From the NCBI GenBank assembly GCA_030704615.1, contig CM060731.1:28458001-28522000 (forward strand): 64,000 nucleotides of DNA, given 5' to 3'. This document shows positions 1 to 8,880 of this stretch, in pieces. The stretch is from Takakia lepidozioides. Taxonomy: Eukaryota; Streptophyta; Takakiopsida; Takakiales; Takakiaceae. Under the pieces are notes generated by a model that was not told the DNA's origin, did no database searches, and worked only from the letters and a program-made list of their open reading frames with translations. Numbering within the stretch: the first letter of the stretch is position 1; the number at the start of each line of letters is the position of its first letter. The translations under genes and the position numbers were made by a program.

Positions 1-582
1 CAAGGTACTACCGCAAAGTCTCCTATCATAGTGTCTAGCCCAATCATTGCTCAAATAATCCTTAATTCTGGCATACTTAATGCACAAGAAAGGAAGGAAA
101 TGGGAGTATTTGAGCCAGAAACAACTGCAATGGAAGAGCAAGGCTCTTCACACAGTGAGGGTGGACTAGCAGCCCAACCCGAGACTAAGAGGCAGAGAAG
201 GGGAAAGACTGTAGTGGCGGATCCACTGGCTTCACGGATTCCGCATGATAATGTTTCCCAAGCTCATGACCAGGAAGGGGCACAGCAGCACAAAAGAATG
301 TTATTACTGGAAGCAAGACCTTCAGAGAGGGAGGAGGAAGTTACTTCTGCATCACAGCCAACACAGCCACTTGAACGACTTGTCACAAGGTCACAAGTTA
401 TCCATGCAGCTCAACCCGAAATAATTGATTTGGAAAGTGAAGGGATAGATATTCCAACTACAGAACAGATAGTGGCAGAAATAGAGAAAGGGGACCTTCT
501 CTATGAATATTCTGGTCTGGTCAAGGAGACAGAATTCCCAGAGGTGCAACAGTTGCCCAAGGGAATCCTGAGGTGCATATAA
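1..582 (+). CDS. Partial ORF, polar N-terminal part of element D protein
   Basis: The frame is open from the first base, so the true start is before the window. The visible part is about 193 residues, rich in E, Q, S and T, with a basic patch (KRQRRGK) near residue 63 and no recognisable domain; it looks disordered. The stop codon overlaps the next ATG in the arrangement TAATG (580-584). The two ORFs may therefore be joined by reinitiation, by a frameshift, or be one ancestral frame broken by an indel. No function can be assigned. Confidence 0.5.
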   Translation, partial: QGTTAKSPIIVSSPIIAQIILNSGILNAQERKEMGVFEPETTAMEEQGSSHSEGGLAAQPETKRQRRGKTVVADPLASRIPHDNVSQAHDQEGAQQHKRMLLLEARPSEREEEVTSASQPTQPLERLVTRSQVIHAAQPEIIDLESEGIDIPTTEQIVAEIEKGDLLYEYSGLVKETEFPEVQQLPKGILRCI

Positions 583-2135
583 TGCACACACCTGTGTTGG
601 AGGTACCACAGGCGGAAGGTCATGACACTGTAACACCAGTCATAGATGAAGTAGTTCAGGAAGAAAATCCGGTGGGACAATGGCCTGAATGGTTAGTGAG
701 ACATCATACTGTTGAAGATCGGGAGGAACAACAGCAACCTCACCATGATGACCCTCAACAGGCAATGCTGATGAGTTCCATAGGCAGGACACTTAATTTG
801 TTGGGGACTTATGTCAAATCCCATGTTCCAATTACCCAATTGACAGCCTTGAAAGAGGAACTCAGGAAGGAGTTTGAGGCTCGACTTGCCACTGAGTGTG
901 CAAACAAGGTCGATGAAGAGGTCACTCTCAAGATGAAGCAGGACTTGGGCAATACAGAAATGGCTTTGCAGTTGGCCAAGCAACAATTGATTGAGGCAAA
1001 CCTCGCGCAAGACCAGTTGCACGAAGCACATAAGCAACAGCTATACCAAATGCAGGTGCAGCATGAAAGCAAGTTGCAAGAACTGAATGCACTACATACG
1101 GAGTTGCAGACAGTGCATAACAGGATGGCGATACAATGTGCTACATTTACAACTATGCTTGACCAATCAACAAAAGAAATAAACAGTCAAGCGGAAAAAT
1201 GTACGAAGGCAGAAGAAGAGAATGTTGAGCAAATGAAGCTCATTGTCGATATGAAGAATACAATCTGTCGCCATGAAGATACTTTCAAGCAATACAGGCA
1301 GAGGGAAGCTGATCAAGAGAAACACATCGTGGAGTTGCAACAAACCATCGTGGCCAATAGAAATGAAATCGCGGTCAGTAACAAGGCTTCGAAGGAAGCC
1401 AATAATCTACTTGCTGCCTATGCGCAATTGGTTGAGCCACAGGCGAAGCGCATGGAGGCTTTACAACAGCAGTTGGAATTGTACAAGCTAAGAGAGGAGC
1501 AAACTCTCAGGGGAACCACAAGCAGCTTGGTGGATAACAGCCTTATGCAGGTCTGGTTAGCACAAGGGCCAGTAGAGGGCAAACGCCCACGGAAGCTCAC
1601 CCAAAGCGAGATGAATGAGCTCAGACTGCAGGTGCAGAACATTGCCACAACTACTATAGACAATGTCTATAGTAGGATAGCAGAGTTACAAGAGGATGTA
1701 GACGGACTCCAGACTCAAGTGGAAAACCTCACTTCAAACATCGACCAAAGAGTCTATATCCCTCAGGAACAGCTAATGGCTTCTTATTTGCAAGCCAGAA
1801 CTCTGGCTTTTCAATCTTCACAGGAGGTGCAGGAGATGCCAATGATACAGGAGCCAGTACCACCACCACCACAACATGTCAGTGTACCAGTAGCTGAACC
1901 TGTGGTTACTACAACCACACCACAGCCACCACAGCCGGAGGTATGGGGCAATGCCGCTTTTAAATGTTCGATTTGGCTTGGAAAGAATTTAGTCCTCCGC
2001 AGTCATTCGCACATTACTACCAAATCATGCGTATTTGGCTGCCAGTGGCAACTAGGACTAAAGTTCTTCCAAACAATCGACATATTGAAGATCATCACTT
2101 TGCACAATACTGGCACGAGGCAGGTACCATGTTGA
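582..2135 (+). CDS. Long coiled-coil ORF in element D
   Basis: The ATG at 582 overlaps the upstream stop. About 460 residues in this frame look genuinely coding: heptad-rich, Q/E/K/L-rich helices from about residue 80 to 400 (for example EELRKEFEARL, KQQLIEANLAQDQL, LQEDVDGLQTQVENL), then a Pro/Thr-rich hinge near residues 425-455. From about 1960 the amino-acid character changes and the sense continues in the next frame from 1964, so the last 55 residues are probably not native. The length and position suggest a structural, gag-like or accessory oligomerising protein. This is an inference; no capsid motif or zinc knuckle is visible. Confidence 0.55.
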   Translation: MHTPVLEVPQAEGHDTVTPVIDEVVQEENPVGQWPEWLVRHHTVEDREEQQQPHHDDPQQAMLMSSIGRTLNLLGTYVKSHVPITQLTALKEELRKEFEARLATECANKVDEEVTLKMKQDLGNTEMALQLAKQQLIEANLAQDQLHEAHKQQLYQMQVQHESKLQELNALHTELQTVHNRMAIQCATFTTMLDQSTKEINSQAEKCTKAEEENVEQMKLIVDMKNTICRHEDTFKQYRQREADQEKHIVELQQTIVANRNEIAVSNKASKEANNLLAAYAQLVEPQAKRMEALQQQLELYKLREEQTLRGTTSSLVDNSLMQVWLAQGPVEGKRPRKLTQSEMNELRLQVQNIATTTIDNVYSRIAELQEDVDGLQTQVENLTSNIDQRVYIPQEQLMASYLQARTLAFQSSQEVQEMPMIQEPVPPPPQHVSVPVAEPVVTTTTPQPPQPEVWGNAAFKCSIWLGKNLVLRSHSHITTKSCVFGCQWQLGLKFFQTIDILKIITLHNTGTRQVPC

Positions 2136-2647
2136 GGGAATTGGTTGCTTTCCAGGTTGTACATGGACTCATTTATACCAAGACCAAGGAGATAGCAAGT
2201 ATTGTCATGGGGTGCGGGCTATACTACGCTGCTTGTTTTCTGGTACGTTACCACATTGAGCAACAAAAGATGCAAACACGCTTTCAAAGTTACTCCAGTG
2301 GAGATCATTGGGTATTACCTTCGGTGCCACCTCATATGTACCTATATGACCCAAAAGTTATGATGCAGAAGGATTCTCAAATTCGTTCATGGTTTCAAGC
2401 AGCCTGCAACCATTTGTCAACACAGAAATTCGGACTTCATGACATTTTCTATAAGGGACATGTGGCATGGAAGTACTTGCACGCTGCACCAGTAATTGGT
2501 ACCCCACTCATCTGGACAGACAAGGAGCTCAGTGCCTACACCAATTTTGCTGTTCAGCGGTTACACCAAGTTATAAAATACAAACTTCCAGACATGGTAG
2601 GACAACATTGTATGCCCCAGATGATTCCACAAAAAGTTAGAAATTAA
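1964..2647 (+). CDS. Third ORF of element D, unknown globular domain
   Basis: It starts at an ATG immediately after a TAA (TAAATG) and runs 227 residues. It is rich in W, Y and H (SGDHWVLPSVPPHMYLYD, RSWFQAACNHLS), unlike the preceding coiled coil, so it is probably a folded domain. It lies in the -1 frame relative to the coiled-coil ORF. I see no intron signals of the expected phase at the junction, so a frameshift or reinitiation is more likely. I do not recognise the family. Confidence 0.5.
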   Translation: MFDLAWKEFSPPQSFAHYYQIMRIWLPVATRTKVLPNNRHIEDHHFAQYWHEAGTMLRELVAFQVVHGLIYTKTKEIASIVMGCGLYYAACFLVRYHIEQQKMQTRFQSYSSGDHWVLPSVPPHMYLYDPKVMMQKDSQIRSWFQAACNHLSTQKFGLHDIFYKGHVAWKYLHAAPVIGTPLIWTDKELSAYTNFAVQRLHQVIKYKLPDMVGQHCMPQMIPQKVRN

Positions 2648-2706
2648 AACACCTGAGAGGCGATGAGGATTCTGATACAACTGTTTCTTCACAGAATTCT
2701 TTTGAC

Positions 2707-2934
2707 ATGGGAGAAGACTATGCAATTCAGATGGAAGAGAAGAAACAAAGGGGATCTCCTATGCCGGAAAGATTACCTCGATATCAGCCTCCAGAAGGCC
2801 TCACTTATCCAGGTAGTGATCAACCATCTCCATCAACCAGAGACAGACCTCGGGCTCGTACACACAGCCCACCACGAAACTATCAACGTCAACAAGGTGC
2901 TCACTCACAAAGGTTTGCTACTCGAAAACAGTAA
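2707..2934 (+). CDS. Basic Pro/Arg-rich C-terminal tail of element D
   Basis: About 75 residues in a third frame, ending 22 bases before the polypurine tract. The composition is basic and polar (TRDRPRARTHSPPRNYQRQQ), as expected of a nucleic-acid-binding tail, but no CCHC knuckle is present. It follows the previous stop after a 60-base gap and is probably the same ancestral protein after another frame change. Confidence 0.4.
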   Translation: MGEDYAIQMEEKKQRGSPMPERLPRYQPPEGLTYPGSDQPSPSTRDRPRARTHSPPRNYQRQQGAHSQRFATRKQ

Positions 2935-2956
2935 ACCGTGAGGAACACGGCTTTTT

Positions 2957-2970
2957 GAGGGGGGAAGGGG
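2957..2970 (+). other. Polypurine tract of element D
   Basis: GAGGGGGGAAGGGG is a run of 14 purines ending three bases before the LTR start. In LTR retrotransposons this is the plus-strand DNA synthesis primer site. Confidence 0.7.
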
Positions 2971-2973
2971 TAA

Positions 2974-4089
2974 TGTTAGAGGACTGTAGGGGACTTAGAC
3001 ACTTATACGGGATCTGTAGGGTACCCTTAATTTTGCACAGACTGAGACCAATGAGCCTTAGGGGTGACAGCAGCGCACTGTAGAGGGGGTTACACAGCCC
3101 GTCACAGTCGTCACAGCCCACACAGCCAACACAGCCCGTCACAGTCGTCACATCAGACACAGCCCACACAGCCAGTCACAGTCGTCACAGCCCACACAGC
3201 CAACACAGCCCGTCACAGTCGTCACAGCAGACACAGCCCAACACAGCCCGTCACAGTCGTCACAGCAGACACAACCACACAGCCAGTCAACAGCCCGGCA
3301 CAGCCCACACAACCCACACAGCCAGTCAAGCCCGGCACAGCCCACACAGCCAGTCACCCACAGCCACACAGGCACAGCCCTGCACACCCCACCCAGTCAC
3401 AGCCCGTCACAGCCCGACACAGCCAACACAGCCAGTCACCGCTTGACACAGCTGTCACGATAATAGGGAACGAAGAGTAGGACAGGGAACGACTGTTTTG
3501 GAACAACACCTGTGAAGGGACATGTTAGTTCACAGCCGACGGTTAGAGAGGGAAACGGTTAGAACCGCGGATAGGAGGATAAAGGGAGAAACGGGGAATG
3601 AAGGGGGATCATCATTATTCGAGGAGGACTTCGGAGTCAGGCTGGAGTCGTAGGTCGGAGGCAAGAGATGGAGAGCACGATGAAGGAGAAAAGAGGATTA
3701 GTAGTATGCTTGTTATATGCAAAGCTGTAGTGATATTGGAAGCAATTAGAGACATAATGGCTTCGGCCTGATACCTGATAAAATCATAATCTGATACATA
3801 TACGATACAATCACACTGTGTAGAGAGATCTGAGAGAAGCTGTGGATTGAATGGATGAGTGAAGGAAACCGATAGATTGATGAAGCAAACTGATACTTAA
3901 TTATCAATGCCAAAGGTAGCTAAGATGAATGCGGAAAGGGAAACGCATAGGAAACACGCCCTGATACACTAGCTGTAGTGTCATGACTGATTGTTCTGCG
4001 CGGGCTGAGTACTTAGAGATTTCCACTCTTCTATCTTGGAGTTTCCGCCTCGGATAGTGAAGGGATGGGTGAGTAAAAGCCGCGCGACA
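2974..4089 (+). repeat. 3' LTR of element D
   Basis: Begins TGTTAGAGG and ends GCGCGACA, giving TG...CA ends, 1116 bp. Nearly all of it from about 3460 to 4089 has a reverse-complement relative at 20684-21330, which supports a repeat-family boundary at 4089. An internal minisatellite occupies 3092-3460. The next five bases are CTAAG, which also form part of the array monomer that follows. Confidence 0.7.
3092..3460 (+). repeat. CACAGCC-type minisatellite inside the LTR
   Basis: Degenerate tandem copies of short words such as CACAGCC, GTCACAGTC and CCAACACAG cover about 370 bp. ORFs on either strand here (TQPTQPV-like or CGLCGL-like) are by-products of the repeat. A shorter complementary tract (TGTGACTGGC words) sits in the truncated LTR copy near 21345-21445. 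Confidence 0.85.
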
Positions 4090-4600
4090 CTAAGTCCCTG
4101 GACGGCAATAGGGCCTACAACTGGAAAATGGCGCCGAATTTCCACTTCAGGGCCAGCCAGTCTAGGGACTTAGCCCGAAAATGGCTAAGTCCCTGGACGG
4201 CAATAGGGCCTGGAACTGGAAAATGGCGCCGAATTTCCTGTTCCGGGCCAGCCACCCTAGGGACTTAGCCCGAAAATGGCTAAGTCCCTGGACGGCAATA
4301 GGGCCTGGAACTGGAAAACGGCGCCAAATTTCCTGTTCCGGGCCAGCCACCCTAGGGACTTAGCCCGAAAATGGCTAAGTCCCTGGACGCAATAGGGCCT
4401 AGAACTGGAAAACGGCGCCGAATTTCCAGTTCCGGGCCAGCCACCCTAGGGACTTAGACCGAAAATGGCTAAGTCCCTGGACGGCAATAGGGCCTGGAAC
4501 TGGAAAATGGCGCCGAATTTCCAGTTCCGGGCCAGCCAGTCTAGGGACTTAGCCATTTTCGGAGCCCTGACTGGAAATTCGGCGCCATTTTCCCTAACAC
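4090..4600. repeat. 95-bp palindromic tandem array
   Basis: TAAGTCCCTGG recurs at 4091, 4186, 4281, 4376 and 4470, giving five units of 94-95 bp. Each unit contains ATGGCGCCGAATTTCC and pairs TAAGTCCCTGG with its partial reverse complement TAGGGACTTAG, so each can fold on itself. ORFs across it (MAKSLDGNRAWNW-like) are repeat artefacts. Confidence 0.85.
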
Positions 4601-4897
4601 CACTTGAGGCCTCTAACATCTTGAAATGCCGGGACTTGAAAGAAAGGCAGCGCGTATGTACCTGTACAGAAGGCGCATTGCTGCTTTGTCCGCGTTCGGC
4701 TGGTCGGTGAACTCGTGGCTCCGGCGAGCATCTGCTATCTCTCGAAAAAATAGGTTGGTTTTAGTCCTTAGTCAGGAGATATCTCCATCTTGAACTGATG
4801 TGCTTGTGTGTCTAGCTGCTCTTGCGCATTCGTCGTCACCTGTGGAGATTGTCCATCAGATCGCTTTCCTCAAAAAATACAATGAATCCACCCCCTA
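4601..4897. other. Spacer without recognisable gene
   Basis: About 300 bp between the array and the minus-strand gene. No convincing coding, RNA gene or repeat structure is seen. It may include the 3' UTR of the minus-strand gene. Confidence 0.4.
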
Positions 4898-5130
4898 CTA
4901 GAGTAGAAGCCCCAAACGAAGCGTGGGAAGTACCTGAATCCACCATGTCATGCGGTTCATCCACATGTCGAATGTGGGGTCAGAGAGTTTGTCTGGTTTG
5001 GGGAAGCTCCACATGTCCCTGGTACTTTGGGAACCATTCCAGATTTGGAGCCACCGGGTCTGTCCAACCACCCAGCATATTCGTAAGCGCCAAACACCAC
5101 AAAAACGAGTTGTTGCCACCACCAATTTTG

Positions 5131-5715
5131 TTAAGAATGTATCACCTTTTCTGTTGCATCCACACAGGATGTGGCTAGACGATGGAGCTTCTCCAATGTC
5201 ATCGTGGGCTTCAGAGCGCGAGAGTAGTGCTTCCCCACCTCCACCAGAAAGTCGGCACCAAGGGCGGGATCAGCTATGGCCTCGTACTTTATCATCCGCG
5301 ACTTGTACTTTATGCGGGCCCTCACCTCCGCAGCTTTGACATACGATTCGAGTTCCGGGAGGGTTGGATTCTTCTCCTCTGACTCCATGTAGAACCTCCG
5401 CGCATGTGCCAAATCCTGCTGTATTTTCGTCTGTCAAGAATGCGCACATAAGATTAGAGATCCTGCTCAACACAATTTCTTCTATTGGGGGAGGAGAGAC
5501 AGATTAGCTCAACAAAATTGTCAGGAGCTTTACCCGAAATATGTAGTCCACCATGGCATCGACGCTCAGCCTATACCAGGTTCTGTCTGCCTTTGCCTCC
5601 GACTTGCGCAGGAGGTCGGCACTGAGGGAATTGGCAAACTCTTGCACCCCCTGCTTCCCGACATCCTTCACTCGGAAGAGCATATGGGACAAGTTGGTGG
5701 CAATGAAGCATTCTC
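5131..5715 (-). CDS. Helical C-terminal exons of the DGNHR gene
   Basis: Two exons. 5715-5533 encodes SHMLFRVKDVGKQGVQEF and DRTWYRLSVDAMVDYIFR, then a GTAAAGC donor. 5433-5131 follows a TTGACAG acceptor and encodes HARRFYMESEEKNPTLPELE and VEVGKHYSRALKP through DATEK. They are predicted mainly helical with no catalytic motif. The 5715 exon needs a one- or two-base correction to join the DGNHR exon in frame. A further block down to 4898 (RDMWSFPKPDKLSDPTFDMW) may be the last exon. Confidence 0.45.
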
Positions 5716-5840
5716 AGTCACCCTGTAGTGCCACATTTCCATCAAACAATACTGAAATGGGAATTTTCATCATATATGAGGATTCGCAATGAAATGACTT
5801 CCAAATTCAAAGTCCAAAAGCGAGAGGGGTTGTAGCTTAC

Positions 5841-6290
5841 GAGTTGATGTCAGCCATTGCAGCTTTGAGAAGACTGCGATCTTTGGGCCCCACAACCTTC
5901 AGCACAACACAATACACGGCGAAATGCCAATCGAGGTCGTTGGGGTGGGCTTGGGCAATGTGCTCCATCCATGCCAAGAGGCGATGATTGCCGTCCCACA
6001 CGTAGAACATCTTACCGGACAAGTGCTGGAAAAGAGGATCACTAGCAATCGATCTCTCGAACTCCTCATTTCGCGTTTGCCAATGGGGACCCCATTTGTC
6101 CACCTCATCGGAAGTGTGGGCACGGGAAGCTCCGTGGTCGTTCTCAATGGAAACGTAAAAACGCGGCAGACCCCATTCGATATCCATCCCGGAAAGAGAA
6201 TTTCAGCTTGTCGATATCGCCTGGGAGGGCAGGTCTCACCACCTGCAATGACACCAAGCGGCAAAGGGGAATTCGAAGCTTGGCGGGTAC
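5841..6290 (-). CDS. ParB/Srx-fold-like domain with DGNHR motif
   Basis: Reading from about 6290 the sense is LRIPLCRLVSLQVVRPALPG, resembling the opening strand and loop of ParB-like domains. After a one-base frame change near 6190 it continues to KMFYVWDGNHRLLAWMEHI and WHFAVYCVVLKVV. DG-x-HR in a tight turn before a helix is the hallmark of the ParB/sulfiredoxin-like fold, where it binds nucleotide or phosphate. The exon ends at a good donor (AACTC|GTAAGC). Eukaryotic members linked to transposons are not something I can name, so the function is inferred from the motif only. Confidence 0.5.
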
Positions 6291-7231
6291 ACCATGCCCC
6301 CCAGCACCCTGCCAATGTTGCTGTGGGTTGCCTCCAACATCTTGGCAGCAGCCAACTTCATATCCGCCTCAGACATGACGTCTGCTGCAGAGGGGTTTTC
6401 CGGCAGCCCACCAGGACCGCCAAATCCAGCCTGAATGCTCCGGGTTTGGGGCCTGGGGATGTCTGGGAGGATGTCATCCTGGTCAGAAAGCTCCCTGTCG
6501 TCCTCCTCAACAGGGTCAGCCACCTGCGAAACCACCTCCAGCACTCTCCCCGTCTGTACTGCCCTCTCCCTGGCTTCACCTCGAACTTGCACAATCCGTG
6601 CTCTTTCAGGTGTTATTTCCTCTCCTCCACTCTTCACCGTATGGGTAATTGCGGGGGCTGCTCTTGCCCGCGATGGTCTAACCGGTGTCTTACTGCCTCT
6701 CTGTGGTGTCTTGGAGGGATCCACCATCTCTGTGCGTCCCTCGCTTACATTGGCATCTGTCATTTGGGCACCCCTGGCCTCTTCAGCTGCCTTTTCTCTT
6801 TCCTCCTGGCTAGCATTCTGTCTCGTCTGTTCTTTTGCCCTCTCTTTTGCCCTCTCACGGGCTTTCTGTTTCTTACTAGGGCTAGCAGCAGGGGAGCCCT
6901 CCAGGACGACCACCTTGATTGAGGCGAACTGACACCCTCGCGCGCACTGCTCACTCCCCCCTCCGCAGCCCGTGACTGCTCTCTCGCCGGGGATTGCATG
7001 TGCTTAGCTTTCTTCTTTTTCTTTGCGTGGGCGGGCCCTACTGCATGTGCATGAACAACCTCCATTGCCGGATCTGCTGTCCTCATGTCCTCACACCCTT
7101 CACCTGCCATGCCGCCTGCACCAACCTCCCCAATGCCTACTCTGTCGTACTCTCGTTGCAAGTCCTCCAGTCCACCAACAAAAGGTTTAAGTTTGCCTCT
7201 CGCCCCAAGTTGGGCGATTCAAACATGCAAT
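6236..7231 (-). CDS. Charged linker region of the DGNHR gene
   Basis: Two overlapping frames carry coding-like sequence. About 7231-6915 reads GLEDLQREYDRVG and a lysine cluster (HAKKKKKAKH). 6913-6236 reads a long charged helix (KARERAKERAKEQ) and an acidic stretch (EEDDRELSDQDD), ending LEATHSNIGRVLGG. The switch near 6918 is a one-base lesion. Such charged, low-complexity linkers are common in nuclear proteins. No enzymatic motif is visible. Confidence 0.45.
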
Positions 7232-7639
7232 GAGTTGGAGCTGTCGATGATACCACCAGCGTGCCGGGCTCGTCGTCACTCTGTCATTGACAAAAATCGT
7301 GAAAACCAACATCGGTGCAAAAAGCAGCATCGCAACGAGCAGCGCAACCACCATAGCAACAATCGTGTAGCAAAAATGAAAACATAACAAGTTTAGGAAG
7401 TATGGAGAGCCATGCAACAACAATGAAAACAAATGCAACCATTGCCTGAGAATGACATGCACAAGCAGCCTTCTCCAGAGCTGCCGGATTTGCACACGCA
7501 TTGCAAACAATCTAAGGTTCACTCAACTATCTAAAGTTCACTCATACAGCGAAGCCAGGATGAAGATGCAAAAACAAAGCAAGGTAACAAAGCGAAAGCA
7601 AAAAATAAATCGAACAAACCGAAAGCAGAAGTGGCTTGC

Positions 7640-7954
7640 CTGAGAGTACTCGGCTTCAGTTGGCGCAGGTTGTGAGCAAGACACTGGAATCTCCTGCTGG
7701 AGCTTCAGTTTGGCCATGCGAGAGATTGGCCGTCGTCCGTAGTACAGAGCTTTCAACTTCCGCCGCGGTCTGGATGTGAGGTCTCTCTCAGGAGAGCCAC
7801 GCCCTTCAGGCGGCATAAGTCCCAGCCAAAAAGATCTCCTTTTTTGGGGTACATGCCTCGAATAGCATGTAGCCAAGATTAGCATGAGATTTAGGGTACG
7901 TGTCCAGGAAGCCATGCGTCGCCAGCCCGAATGATAACCGACGGCGGTCGACAT
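7640..7954 (-). CDS. N-terminal exon of the DGNHR gene
   Basis: The ATG is at 7954-7952 and the frame runs about 105 residues (MSTAVGYHSGW...), basic in the middle (SRPRRKLKALYYGRRP), to CTCTCAG followed by GCAAGCC. That would be a GC-type donor, which is rare, so the exon end is uncertain. Beyond it the frame turns into low-quality aromatic sequence ending at 7538. No domain is recognised. Confidence 0.35.
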
Positions 7955-7974
7955 TTATTGCCCAACTGCGCAAT

Positions 7975-8880
7975 TAAATGTCGGATGAAGCCCTCCATGT
8001 CGAATGAAAATCGACGTAAACAGTACCTGGAATTTCCAACGTAGAGGTAATTCGGAGCGCTGCACGATGGAATTCCGGCGCCGGATTTCCATCCTGCAGG
8101 TAATTCGGAGCGCAGCAGGATGGAAATTCAGCGCCGAATTTCCATCCAGCAAGGTAGGCGGCGCTGGAAATTTCCCTCACGCAGGTACTTCGGAAGCGCG
8201 CGGATGGAAATCCGGCGCCGATTTTGCATCCGCGAAGGTAGGGCGGCGCGCCAAATTTCCCTCACGCAGGTAATTCAGAAGCGCGCGGATGGAAATCCGG
8301 CGCCGGATTTCCATCCGCGCAGGTAGGGCGGCGCGCCAAATTTCCCTCACGCAGGTAATTCCGAAGCGCGCGGATGGAAATCCGGCACCGGATTTCCATC
8401 CGCGCAGGTAGGGCGGCGCGCCAAATTTCCCTCACGCAGGTAATTCCGAAGCGCGCGGATGGAAATCCGGCGCCGGATTTCCATCCGCGCAGGTAGGGCG
8501 GCGCGCCAAATTTCCCTCACGCAGGTAATTCCGAAGCGCGCGGATGGAAATCCGGCGCCGAATTTCCATCCGGCATGTAATTCGAATACCGGATGAATGG
8601 AAATTCGGCGCCAAATTTCCATCCAGCAAGGTAGGCGGCGCTGGAAATTTCCCTCACGCAGGTAATTCGGAAGCGTGCGGATGGAAATCCGGCGCCGGAT
8701 TTCCATCCGCGCAGGTAGGGCGGCGCGCCAAATTTCCCTCACGCAGGTAATTCCGAAGCGCGCGGATGGAAATCCGGCGCCGGATTTCCATCCGCGCAGG
8801 TAGGGCGGCGCGCCAAATTTCCCTCACGCAGGTAATTCAGAAGCGCGCGGATGGAAATCCGGCGCCGGATTTCCATCCGG
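7975..8880. repeat. 85-bp palindromic tandem array
   Basis: The word GCGCGCGGAT ends at 8205, 8290, 8375, 8460 and 8545, then (as GCGTGCGGAT) at 8682 and again at 8767 and 8852. The period is 85 bp with one 137-bp step. Each unit holds two palindromes: GGAAATCCGGCGCCGGATTT and a GGCGCGCC half-unit. ORFs on both strands (MEIRRRISI words) are produced by the repeats and are not genes. Confidence 0.9.

Larger units (their letters stand above)
1..4089 (+). mobile_element. LTR retrotransposon D, 3' part
   Basis: The first 4.1 kb read as the 3' end of an LTR retrotransposon. An open reading region reaches nearly to a purine-only stretch at 2957-2970. Four bases later a 1116-bp segment begins with TGTTAG and ends with GCGACA. 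The order coding region, polypurine tract, LTR is the normal 3' structure. The 5' half lies before the window. The coding part is not recognisable gag, reverse transcriptase or integrase, so it is either an extra 3' ORF or the body of a non-autonomous element. A diverged, truncated copy of the same LTR lies on the minus strand at 20684-21445. Confidence 0.7.
4898..7954 (-). pseudogene. Multi-exon gene with ParB-like DGNHR domain, frame-broken
   Basis: Coding-quality blocks line up on the minus strand: an N-terminal exon (7954-7640), a basic/charged linker (7231-6236), a domain with a DGNHR motif (6290-5841), an acidic helical exon (5715-5533) and a helical C-terminal exon (5433-5131), with a possible last block to 4898. 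Plausible donors (GTAAGC at 5840, GTAAAGC near 5532) and acceptors (TTGACAG near 5434) separate some blocks. Others are joined only by single-base frame changes, one at a C6 run (6297-6302). It is divergent to the transposase gene, with a palindromic array between them. Either a decayed gene or a gene with uncorrected homopolymer errors. Confidence 0.5.

Noticed and set aside
3064-3480. ORFs in the CACAGCC tract
   Set aside because: Low-complexity reading of a minisatellite; both strands are open for the same reason.
7187-7522. Minus-strand ORF with a hydrophobic segment that could be a membrane protein
   Set aside because: It lies between two exon-like blocks of the DGNHR gene and is most simply intron sequence.
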